64,000 nt of DNA from Orenia metallireducens (GTDB taxonomy: Bacteria > Bacillota > Halanaerobiia > Halobacteroidales > Halobacteroidaceae), in assembly GCF_001693735.1 (NCBI RefSeq), contig NZ_LWDV01000010.1, forward strand, positions 345,963-409,962. The letters run 5' to 3'. Positions 53,348-61,710 of the stretch are shown here, one piece after another (position 1 is the stretch's first letter; each line of letters starts with the position of its first letter). The notes under the pieces are model-generated. The model saw nothing but the letters and a program-made list of their open reading frames with translations, had not been told where the DNA came from and made no database searches. A program made the translations under genes and the position numbers.

Positions 53348-54391
53348 TTATAAATGACTTATTTCATCTAACAATGCCCGTCTCCTTTTAAACTCTAACT
53401 TTAAAGCAGAAAAACGTTTTTTCCAAGTAGACCTATCCTCTAGTAAATGAATATAAATACCCTTAGCTTCTTTTAAATATATAGCTGCAACCCGATACTC
53501 TTCTCTCTTTTTCTGAGCAATCTTCCTAAGAGCACTCTTCCAATAATACTCTACAATTTGCTTAGGAAACTCTTCTTTTAATCTCTTAGCAAAATTATCA
53601 AAACGATTAGTCCAGTAATAATAACTTTCTTCTGAGCAAATATCTAAAAGGATATTGAGAGCATCTTCTTTTGAACCTTTATCCAAACATATCTCTAAAT
53701 ACTCTTCAATATTATTATCCTTAGCTTTTTTGATAATTTCATCCTCTAGCAACTCAAAATCATTTTCTTTTAAAAATTCTTTTGCTCTTTTATACTCTTC
53801 ATAATAACCATTATTTCTAATAAATTTATATGATTTTTGCAAAATATCTTTAGCTTTTTTATAGTCACCTTGTTTTTTATGATATTCAAATAACCTATCA
53901 AGCATATTCTTACCTTCTTTTCCCCTTTTTAATGCTTGTTCTACAAGCCATTCTAGTTCTTCCAGATTATTTTTATTAGCAAAATAATTAAAATAATATT
54001 CATATAGTTCAGTAACTCTACCTTTTCCTTTTAGTATTCCTTCTTTTGTAATCTCTATAGCTTTCTTTATATTACTTCTATCAATATAAAAAGTAGCTAA
54101 ATCCCAATAATCCATTCCATATAATAACTTTTTATTCCTTTCCACTAAATAAGCTTCATCATCATCAAGCGCATTTTTATAAATATCCATCATTAATTCC
54201 TTATCCCAATCTGAAGGATTATTATTAAGTTTCTTTACCAAATGTCGCCATTCTTCCTCAGTTTCACAAATTTCAAAACAAAGATCAATTAAAGTATCAC
54301 CAAAACCGGAATTTTGAATTTTATATTCTTTCATAACTCTATCTATAAATCCAAACTTAACTCTAGTTGAAATATTATTACCTTCAATCAA
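53348..54391 (-). CDS. SWIM-associated/TPR-like helical protein, C-terminal part
   Basis: This is a 347-residue helical-repeat frame. The stretch NSGFGDTLIDLCFEICETEEEW followed by DKELMMDIYKNALDDDEAYL, NKKLLYGMDYWDLATFYID and GKGRVTELYEYYF resembles, from memory, the repeat region after SWIM zinc fingers. The only start near its 5' end is a TTG at 54391 inside the stop of the previous frame (TTGA overlap) without its own ribosome site. It therefore looks like the second half of a gene split from 54388-54657, through a frameshift or by stop-restart translation. Confidence 0.6.
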   Translation of the reverse strand: MIEGNNISTRVKFGFIDRVMKEYKIQNSGFGDTLIDLCFEICETEEEWRHLVKKLNNNPSDWDKELMMDIYKNALDDDEAYLVERNKKLLYGMDYWDLATFYIDRSNIKKAIEITKEGILKGKGRVTELYEYYFNYFANKNNLEELEWLVEQALKRGKEGKNMLDRLFEYHKKQGDYKKAKDILQKSYKFIRNNGYYEEYKRAKEFLKENDFELLEDEIIKKAKDNNIEEYLEICLDKGSKEDALNILLDICSEESYYYWTNRFDNFAKRLKEEFPKQIVEYYWKSALRKIAQKKREEYRVAAIYLKEAKGIYIHLLEDRSTWKKRFSALKLEFKRRRALLDEISHL

Positions 54392-54657
54392 ATCAGATAA
54401 TCATATGCTTTATCTTCCTCATACCGTAAACCACCACCATACTCATTAAACTCTGATATTATCTCTTCAGCCTTACACCAATAGGTCATTAATAAATCAT
54501 CATCAACTGAACTTTTACAATCTACTTCATTTTCTTTTAACCACTCTAAAATTAATTCATCTGATTCTAAAATTTTTAATCGCATCCCTTGAATTAAATC
54601 ATATAATTCTTCTTTATTAAGCCCCCGTAACTTCTCTTCTAAAGAACTTCTGCTCAT
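54388..54657 (-). CDS. SWIM-associated helical protein, N-terminal part
   Basis: This 89-residue frame, with a good ribosome site (GAGGTG, 8 bases before ATG), reads SLEEKLRGLNKEELYDLIQGM and ends EEIISEFNEYGGGLRYEEDKAYDYLI, then TGA. It has only the helical part that usually lies between a SWIM finger and the repeat domain; no SWIM cysteines are present. It continues in another frame at 54391, so the two probably belong to one ancestral gene. It follows the calcium-binding-like pseudogene by 26 bp. Confidence 0.55.
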   Translation of the reverse strand: MSRSSLEEKLRGLNKEELYDLIQGMRLKILESDELILEWLKENEVDCKSSVDDDLLMTYWCKAEEIISEFNEYGGGLRYEEDKAYDYLI

Positions 54658-54683
54658 TAATTTTTCACCTCACTTCTATTATT

Positions 54684-55367
54684 TTAACGATTAGCAAACC
54701 AAACTGCGTAATCATCTAGATATTTATAATTTGAGCTTTCCTTATCGATAGCTTCTAAATTACATAAAGGAAAATGATATATCTCCCTACCTTCTCTACC
54801 TTCTATAATTATTCCATATAAGTCATCTACCATCTTTATTTTCTTAACATTCAACCTATCACCTTGCTTTAAAGGACCTCCTTTTTCTTGATATTCAAAA
54901 ACCTCAGTTTCAAAAGGAAAGTCAAGAACCTCTTTTAAATGTTTTCCCCATGCATATAAAGTTGCCATAATATCTCTATTCTTGGTATTTTTTAAAATTT
55001 GATTAATCCTTTTCCCCTGCTCTCCAAATCCCCAAAATACTCAATCATACTCTTCTTCAATCTGATTAATAACCTTTTCTACATCTTCTTTACTATCTTT
55101 AGGCTCAACTTTCTCTAAATCTTTAGCATCAAGATTCATCTTGTCATACTCTAAACCTTCTTCTTTGCTAGCAATAATAAATTTTTCAGGTATCTCTTTT
55201 AAGGTAATACTATCTCATTTAACAGTACAAGTATAAGTATCTTCTTTAATCTCAAATATATTTAGGACTCTTCCCTGCCATCCTCCTATTGAAATTTTTT
55301 CATTATCTGGGCACTTTACACTGGATTTTACTTCTATTGAATCACCTACATTTAACTCTATTTCCAT
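54684..55367 (-). pseudogene. Calcium-binding (CcbP-like) protein gene with two in-frame TGA codons
   Basis: Read as one frame from the ATG at 55367 (AAAGGAAG upstream), 227 codons run to the stop at 54684, broken only by TGA at codon 51 (55215-55217) and codon 109 (55041-55043). Both fall where I expect Trp: after TCTVK and before DSITLKEIPEKF, and after EEYD before VFWGFGEQGKRI. The last 94 residues (MATLYAWGKHLKEVLDFPF... DDLYGIIIEGREG... YHFPLCNLEAIDKESSNYKYL... AVWFANR) match the calcium-binding family and could be made alone from an internal ATG at 54968, though I see no good ribosome site there. The gene is decayed, misread or recoded. Confidence 0.65.
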
Positions 55368-55375
55368 TAGCTATT

Positions 55376-55680
55376 CTTCCTTTTTTTAACTTGTTATAAT
55401 TAATTTTATACCCAAAGTTCACCAAATACAAAATTAATCTGCTAAGGTATTAAATTTTACTTTTTTGCTAAGAAAATTTTGAAGCAACTCTTGTGATGAA
55501 ACTAAAACAAAGTAAATGAATAATAGACTGGATTAAGATTCCACCCTATTATTACTCTTCAAAGCGTAGCGAATAAATCTTATATTTCTACTGATAAAAG
55601 CTGATGATATGAATTCATATCATCAGCCTTTAATAGTTTTATCATCTAAATAAGTCTTAATTGCTTAACATCCCTTATTC
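55376..55680. other. Gene-free gap with a palindromic terminator
   Basis: AT-rich sequence without a gene between the pseudogene and the zinc-finger gene. It contains the palindrome listed at 55600-55627. Confidence 0.4.
55600..55627. terminator. Perfect 28-bp palindrome, likely bidirectional terminator
   Basis: GCTGATGATATGAA and its complement, with T-rich tracts on both sides (TTTTATC on the minus strand). It lies 50 bp after the stop of the zinc-finger gene. Confidence 0.7.
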
Positions 55681-56595
55681 TTAAGAATCCTTGGCTTTTC
55701 TTTCCCTACTCTTTTGAACATTAGCACAATTTCTACAGGATACACTACAATATTTAGTTCTAGTATTATTAGAAATAAAAGCACTATCACAGTACTTACA
55801 TCTATTAATTAATGTTGATTCATCAGTAACTGCAAAGGCATACACCGTTTCTATAGCAGTTTTTAGTGAATCAAACTGCCAAGCAATATTGGTTTTATCC
55901 AATTGATTTATTGTAAAACCAATTTTATGCGCCTGAAACTTACCTGCCATAATTGTAACATTCTCAGTCAAATTACTAGCTTCATTTTGATATATTAATA
56001 GTTGATTAAAATGTGAAGATATCATCTTAGCAAAATCTATTATCCACTTAAGCTGTTCAGAATAAAATCTTGAAAAGACAAGGTCTAAAACAATAGGTCG
56101 CTTACCATAATACTTAGGGGAATCTTCTCTCTTTACTATATCTACACTATTTCTATATTCTTTAATTACAATATCTCCTTTTTCTGCAAAAGGAATAAAT
56201 TTACTTAAATAATTACTTTCATTCATCATCTTTTCTTTAGTAAGCAAGTTATTTTCAATCAACAAGACTTTTTTATCCCCTATGACATTTCGATTATATA
56301 CACTGGCACTTATCAAACCTAATAAGCCATATTTTCTAGCAAATATTAAGATATCATTATTTAATTTCTCTTGATTTTCTTGATTATCTGCTTCTAATTT
56401 TAAAGCATTATCACCAAGATTTATTAAATCTAAAATCAAATCTTCTGCTACATTAAAGGGATTATACATAGTAAAACTAGCTTCTTTAGCTGGAGTAATA
56501 TAAACTTCGCCTGCTGAACTTTCCTTAATCTCATAATCACTATATTTAAGCCAATCAGTTGCAAATTGTCCAATTAAGTTGACTTTACCATCCAT
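55681..56595 (-). CDS. Uncharacterised protein with C-terminal zinc finger
   Basis: This is a 304-residue protein that I do not recognise beyond its C-terminus. Residues about 267-300 (CKYCDSAFISNNTRTKYCSV then SCRNCANVQKSRERK) form a Cys-rich finger with a basic tail, like the CGNR or Cys4 fingers of regulators. The first 250 residues are mixed alpha/beta with no signal peptide or membrane segment. It is probably a DNA-binding regulator: a perfect 12-bp inverted repeat lies 33-67 bp upstream of the ATG, overlapping a promoter. It follows the ATPase operon but has its own terminator and promoter. Confidence 0.55.
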   Translation of the reverse strand: MDGKVNLIGQFATDWLKYSDYEIKESSAGEVYITPAKEASFTMYNPFNVAEDLILDLINLGDNALKLEADNQENQEKLNNDILIFARKYGLLGLISASVYNRNVIGDKKVLLIENNLLTKEKMMNESNYLSKFIPFAEKGDIVIKEYRNSVDIVKREDSPKYYGKRPIVLDLVFSRFYSEQLKWIIDFAKMISSHFNQLLIYQNEASNLTENVTIMAGKFQAHKIGFTINQLDKTNIAWQFDSLKTAIETVYAFAVTDESTLINRCKYCDSAFISNNTRTKYCSVSCRNCANVQKSRERKAKDS

Positions 56596-56627
56596 CTACT
56601 CTTCCTCCGCTCATTTATTATTTATTA

Positions 56628-56662
56628 TATGTAATAGTTGTAATTGTTATAACTATTACATA
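56628..56662 (-). promoter_or_regulatory. Operator-like palindrome at the zinc-finger gene promoter
   Basis: TATGTAATAGTT (56628-56639) and its exact complement (56651-56662), 11 bp apart. On the minus strand TATAAT overlaps its downstream end and TTATAA lies 17 bp further up, so a bound protein would block this promoter. GGAGG precedes the ATG. Autoregulation by the zinc-finger protein is a simple hypothesis. Confidence 0.55.
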
Positions 56663-56740
56663 TCTCAATTGTTATTTTAATCCCCTTTTAGTTCTTTGTC
56701 AACTATTTTTGAAAAAATAAAATTTATAAGACAAAAAAAT

Positions 56741-56779
56741 AAAAAGAGGATTCTTCATTTTTAGAAGAATCCTCTTTTT
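56741..56779. terminator. Strong terminator after the DUF3686 ATPase
   Basis: AAAAAGAGGATTCTTC and its complement (16 bp, 7-base loop), with T-runs on both strands. It ends the flotillin/ATPase operon on the minus strand. Confidence 0.9.
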
Positions 56780-56831
56780 ATTTCTCTACTATTATTTGAT
56801 ATTCTTCTCTATTATCTCTCTTTAAGAAAAA

Positions 56832-59800
56832 TCAACTGTTTTTCATACTACTTCCTATCAATTTTAAACTTTCCCCTATATTATTCAATTCTCTAATTAC
56901 CTCTATTACCCTTTGACCATCCTGTTCTGACTTTTTCTTAAGATATATCTCTTTTATCTCTGCCCATCTTGCCTTTCTTTCTTCGCTCATTCTATCAGTA
57001 ACTTCATAGAACTTCAATAAGCTTGCCTCTGCTTCAGTTGCTAAAGTCTGGGCATCATTGTTATAACTATTCTCTATTAGTCTATCTATCTCACTATCAT
57101 TCATAATGGGGACTACCTTTTCCACAATCTTATTCATATTTCTATAAGAGCCTTGTAATTTAAATGGTGGCTCTGTTCGATATTCATCACTTTGGGAAGA
57201 GGAATAGATATACTCCATATTTACCTTCAATATCTCATCCCTTATCTTTAGACAACTCTCTAAGACCTTTAAAGCCTCTTCTATATCCTCTTCAGTATAG
57301 CTACCAGTTAAGTTGATATCACCTCTATCTCCTGTAGCAATAGCTTGAATTAACTTATAGATATCCTCAGGATGCTTCATATATATCTTGTTCAAGTAAC
57401 TATTTGAAGTAATAGCATTCTCTATATAGCTTAGCTTAAAGGCTTCTTCATTCTCCCTTAACATATCTCCTAGATTATATACATCAGCTCTATTTGCTAG
57501 CATATCAGGAATCTTAAACTTATCTCCACTCTCAGTATAAGGGTTTCCTGCCATTACTACAGCAACCTTCTTACCTCTAAATTCATAGGTCTTACTAATT
57601 CCTTTATAAACTCCTTCAATCTTTCTCTGCCCATCACATAAGGAGATGAACTTCTGCAAGAACTCTGGGTTTGAATGCTGGATATCATCTAAATAAATCA
57701 TCACATTATTGCCAATCTCAAAAGCTAAATTTAACTTTTTCAGCTCTTCTCTAGCACTGGCATTCTCAGCCTCTGCTGGATCAAAGGAGGTAACACCATG
57801 ACCTATAGTTGGGCAATTTATCTTAACAAGCATCATATTTAATCTGTTGGCAATATATTCTATCAAAGTAGTCTTACCATAACCAGGTGGAGATATCATC
57901 AGTAACATCCCCATGTTATCAGTTCTCTTGCTCTTTCCTGCTGTACCTATCTGTTTGGCTAAATTATCTCCAATTAAAGGCAGATAAACTTGGTCAATTA
58001 ACTTACTTCTTACAAAGGAAGTCAATACCTTTGGCTGCAATGCTTTAAAATTAATCTGATTCTTGATAGCTTCAATCTTCTCAAACTTTAACTTCTGAAA
58101 CTCTTCATATTGAGGGATAATATTCTCTTTAAAGTTATCTAGCTTATCAAAAAACTCTACAATATTTACCCTATATTCACCATTCTTAATAGATTGATGG
58201 GTTCCTACCAGCTTATCTATAACTATCTCAGATTTTTTATTGATTATTCTCCGCTTAGAATAATCACCTAAGATTAAAATAGATATAACCTCATAAATAT
58301 AGTCATTGAAATCTAATTTTCTCTCATAGAGATAAGATTTGACCCATTCATTTACTAAGATATATCTGCCCTCTAAATCATCTTTTAAATTCTCTAAAGA
58401 CTTCTTAAAATCTCCCTTAGCACCCTTTGAAATAAGGAAATTATTAAAATCTTCATATACTTCTGCTGCTTCTGTACTTACTACAAAATTCTCATGCTGA
58501 CTTATCTCTTTAGCAAGATATTCAGCGACGTTAGTAAATTGATGGGACTCTATCCAGCGGTTCTTAGCTACGAAGGATTCTATCTCTTTAGCTAATGTTG
58601 GAATAAATCCTTCTACCAATCCTCGCTTAGAGTATTTTGATATAAGATTTACAGTCTTTAACCTATTCTCCAGTCTTTCTTTTCTATCTTCAGCTAATTC
58701 ACATTCCCAAAATAGATTTGCGATGGCTCTAATTTTCGGATTATAGGAAGCCAACTCTAATTCTAGATAGGTATCGACTAAAGCACTTAATATTTTTGCT
58801 CCATCATGGTCATGAACACCCTTAGTATAATACTCTTTAGAATGGTTCTCTATGTACTTCTTTACAACCTTACTTAAATCTTTCTGCTCTTTTTGATATA
58901 ACTCTTCTAAAGAATTATCTTTTTGATATCCTTTGAAGATATTATAGGCCAAAAATTCTGCCCGATATACATCATCATTTTCAGATATAACCTTCTGCTC
59001 CCAAACCTCTTTATACTTAATAAACTCCTCTTCATTTACCTTCTCCCAAAAATCGGTACCAGAGATATGAAAATAAAATCCATCTTCTTTTTTAAGCAAA
59101 CTCAGTTCAGGTTTTTGACTATTGACTAAAAAATGATTATCTCCAAATTTAATAGTATTTTCATCTAAGAATAGATCCTTTTTATCTTTTAACTGCTTGA
59201 TACTAGATTCTTTCAAGGACTTTAACTTATTTTCAATATCATCAGCCTTGGTACTATCTCCAAGTTCTATTAGCTGTTCTATAATATCTCTAATCTTATC
59301 TACCATGGGACTAGTTGAAAGGAGTTCATTGATAGAGCTTACTTCTTCAAAGGACTTGACCCTATTTTTTAAGCCTTTAAAGATTCTCTCAGCAGCATTA
59401 CTCAAAGAATCTATCTTTCTATTCTTCTTTTCCAGTAATTGTTGCTTTTTTGATTCAAAAGTTGATATTATCTCTTCCCTTTTCTCAGTTAACATTACTA
59501 CAAAGTTATCAAAATCAGAGAATTTACTCTCCATCTCATCAATTTGTACTATTATCTTTGACATATAATCTTCGGTCTTTTCCACAGTTGTAGATAAATC
59601 TAAATAGTTTGATACAGAATGAGTCAATAAGTTTAGTTTAGAATAGAACTCAGACTCTTGCTCCTTAGCATTTAGATTATCTATCTTATTCTTTAATTTT
59701 GATTTACTTTGATTTAAATTAGAAAAGAGTAGAGAGATCTTATCAATTATTTCAGAGGTCTTAGTCGCATCCTCTATCTTTAAATTATTTACTATATTGA

Positions 59801-61700
59801 TTAAAAGCTCTAACTCCTCTGACACCTTTATTATCTTTTCATTCAATTCTCTTCCATCAATAACTTTTTCAACATCATTTAGTTGAACTTCTATCTCTTC
59901 TACTTCTTTAATATAAGGATCTAAGCTCTCATCCTTTAATAAAAACTCTACACAATCCTCTGATAATTTATCATTCTTCTCCTTTATGTTTGCAGCTAGT
60001 GTTTTGACTTCTTCTTCATCAATGAACTGTAAGTCCTTTAACCCAGCAATTTCTCCTCTTACTTTTCTTATTTTGGTCAGATATTTTACAAAATCATTTA
60101 TCTTCTCAAAAGTAGTATAACCTATTGCTTTGGCTATATCCTCTACTTTCTCTTCAACTTCCTTATATTGCTTGACTGTATTCTCTTTTATCTTAGTAAC
60201 CTTATCAAACTCTTTAATTGCAATTGCCCCTGCTTCTTTGATCTTTAAAAGGGACTCTTTTAGATTAAAGGCTTCCTCTTTATCTACCCAAAAATAATTA
60301 TTTATAATCTTTTCTGCATCTTTTACTATATCTATGTACAAGCCATAATAACTATCATCTTTTTTCGATAGATTATAGAGAGAATAACAATCAGCCATCA
60401 GCCTGACTATCTCTTTATTCCCTATATTATATAAGAACCCATCTTTCTCTTCTTCTTTTGCCGTTACTATACTCTTAGTAAAGGAGGTCTGCCAAATCTG
60501 GATGGTATGATTTCTTTTAGGCTCTTGTCCTGCTTTAAAGATAATCATCTCTCCATTATCAAAATGAGAATATCCATTACAGATTATTGGAGTCTCTATA
60601 TCTTGATGGATGATATTATAATTATGAATATAGTACTCTCCAGTTACCTTATCAAAAAAGATATATTGATAATCTTCACCATTGATTGAAGCCTTTTTAT
60701 TCTGAAAGACTATATTCTGATAGTTTAGTTCAAACCTCTTAAAGCCTCCTGATTGCAAGAAGATCCCATCAGGAAAGATTATTCCATGACCTTCAGGGAG
60801 TAATACTAGCGATTTTCCAATAGAATCTATCCGTTCTACCTCTTTTGTCTTTTCATTAAATACTATATATCTATAATTATCTTCCTGATAAGGCTTCATC
60901 TTAAGTAAGATAAGGTTTCCTACTATAGCATAAAAGATATCAGCATCATCAAGCTTCTGGTCCTTTTGCTCTACCTCTTCTGCATAAATCCCTTCCCCAG
61001 AGTTTGTATTATCCTCTATCTTTAAGGTCAAGGTCCCACCAATAGTCTCTACAAATACACGATCTTCAATAGAGATATGGGGATGAAGACCAGCAACCTG
61101 GTCTTCTCTTGTAGTCTCTTTCCATTCAATCTCTTGCTGGGTAGGATATGTAATCTCATGGCTGAATCTATTTCCCAAATAATCTATAGTCCCATCTTCT
61201 TTTAGCACCCATTTAAAACTCTTTATATCATCTACCTTTTCCCCATTTTGAAAGACCATATAGATAAAATTATCTTTCTCATGGAACTTAGCAAAAAAGC
61301 TCTCTTTATAATATTGATATAGCTCTCTAAAATCACTTTTAAACTGCTTATCATCTAATAAAGAGTAATCCTCTCTAGCAAATCTAGTTCCATTATAAGT
61401 ATATACAGAGAAGACATCACTTAATTTAGTTTCTGATTTCAATCCTAAATGGACATTGTACCCTAATATAATTTTATTGCCTATAGGAACTATATCTCTA
61501 GGTATACAGCTATTCTCTGTAACTATAGCTTCACTCTTCTTTAAAGTATTTTTAGTCTCTCCATATATCTCAATTCTTTTTTGATTCAACCTCTCTAACT
61601 TATCTTTTAACTCTGCTGAACTCTCTAGCAGTCTATTTCTAATAACATTATATGAAGCAAAACCCTCTTGCTTTTTCTCTTCTTTACTTTCTTTGCTCAT
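56832..61700 (-). CDS. Giant AAA ATPase with DUF3686 region (DNA repair ATPase-like)
   Basis: This is a 1622-residue protein. The first 450 residues are beta-rich, with repeats of the type IFYAIVGNLILLKMKP and FFDKVTGEYYIHNYN, and match the DUF3686 region annotated in such ATPases. Residues about 460-860 form long coiled coils. A helical part precedes the AAA domain near the C-terminus: Walker A SPPGYGKTTLIEY (about residue 1271), Walker B VMIYLDDIQHSNP (about 1337), sensor region VAVVMAGNPYTESGD. It has no signal or membrane segment. Start: ATG at 61700 with AAGGGG 7 bases upstream, 10 bp after the flotillin stop, so they are coupled. A link to DNA repair is only a family label. Confidence 0.85.
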   Translation of the reverse strand: MSKESKEEKKQEGFASYNVIRNRLLESSAELKDKLERLNQKRIEIYGETKNTLKKSEAIVTENSCIPRDIVPIGNKIILGYNVHLGLKSETKLSDVFSVYTYNGTRFAREDYSLLDDKQFKSDFRELYQYYKESFFAKFHEKDNFIYMVFQNGEKVDDIKSFKWVLKEDGTIDYLGNRFSHEITYPTQQEIEWKETTREDQVAGLHPHISIEDRVFVETIGGTLTLKIEDNTNSGEGIYAEEVEQKDQKLDDADIFYAIVGNLILLKMKPYQEDNYRYIVFNEKTKEVERIDSIGKSLVLLPEGHGIIFPDGIFLQSGGFKRFELNYQNIVFQNKKASINGEDYQYIFFDKVTGEYYIHNYNIIHQDIETPIICNGYSHFDNGEMIIFKAGQEPKRNHTIQIWQTSFTKSIVTAKEEEKDGFLYNIGNKEIVRLMADCYSLYNLSKKDDSYYGLYIDIVKDAEKIINNYFWVDKEEAFNLKESLLKIKEAGAIAIKEFDKVTKIKENTVKQYKEVEEKVEDIAKAIGYTTFEKINDFVKYLTKIRKVRGEIAGLKDLQFIDEEEVKTLAANIKEKNDKLSEDCVEFLLKDESLDPYIKEVEEIEVQLNDVEKVIDGRELNEKIIKVSEELELLINIVNNLKIEDATKTSEIIDKISLLFSNLNQSKSKLKNKIDNLNAKEQESEFYSKLNLLTHSVSNYLDLSTTVEKTEDYMSKIIVQIDEMESKFSDFDNFVVMLTEKREEIISTFESKKQQLLEKKNRKIDSLSNAAERIFKGLKNRVKSFEEVSSINELLSTSPMVDKIRDIIEQLIELGDSTKADDIENKLKSLKESSIKQLKDKKDLFLDENTIKFGDNHFLVNSQKPELSLLKKEDGFYFHISGTDFWEKVNEEEFIKYKEVWEQKVISENDDVYRAEFLAYNIFKGYQKDNSLEELYQKEQKDLSKVVKKYIENHSKEYYTKGVHDHDGAKILSALVDTYLELELASYNPKIRAIANLFWECELAEDRKERLENRLKTVNLISKYSKRGLVEGFIPTLAKEIESFVAKNRWIESHQFTNVAEYLAKEISQHENFVVSTEAAEVYEDFNNFLISKGAKGDFKKSLENLKDDLEGRYILVNEWVKSYLYERKLDFNDYIYEVISILILGDYSKRRIINKKSEIVIDKLVGTHQSIKNGEYRVNIVEFFDKLDNFKENIIPQYEEFQKLKFEKIEAIKNQINFKALQPKVLTSFVRSKLIDQVYLPLIGDNLAKQIGTAGKSKRTDNMGMLLMISPPGYGKTTLIEYIANRLNMMLVKINCPTIGHGVTSFDPAEAENASAREELKKLNLAFEIGNNVMIYLDDIQHSNPEFLQKFISLCDGQRKIEGVYKGISKTYEFRGKKVAVVMAGNPYTESGDKFKIPDMLANRADVYNLGDMLRENEEAFKLSYIENAITSNSYLNKIYMKHPEDIYKLIQAIATGDRGDINLTGSYTEEDIEEALKVLESCLKIRDEILKVNMEYIYSSSQSDEYRTEPPFKLQGSYRNMNKIVEKVVPIMNDSEIDRLIENSYNNDAQTLATEAEASLLKFYEVTDRMSEERKARWAEIKEIYLKKKSEQDGQRVIEVIRELNNIGESLKLIGSSMKNS

Positions 61701-61710
61701 ATCTATCCCC

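Noticed and set aside
54684-55367. The two TGA codons as selenocysteine
   Set aside because: Both positions are expected to be Trp, no SECIS-like hairpin was recognised just after them, and the family is not a known selenoprotein.
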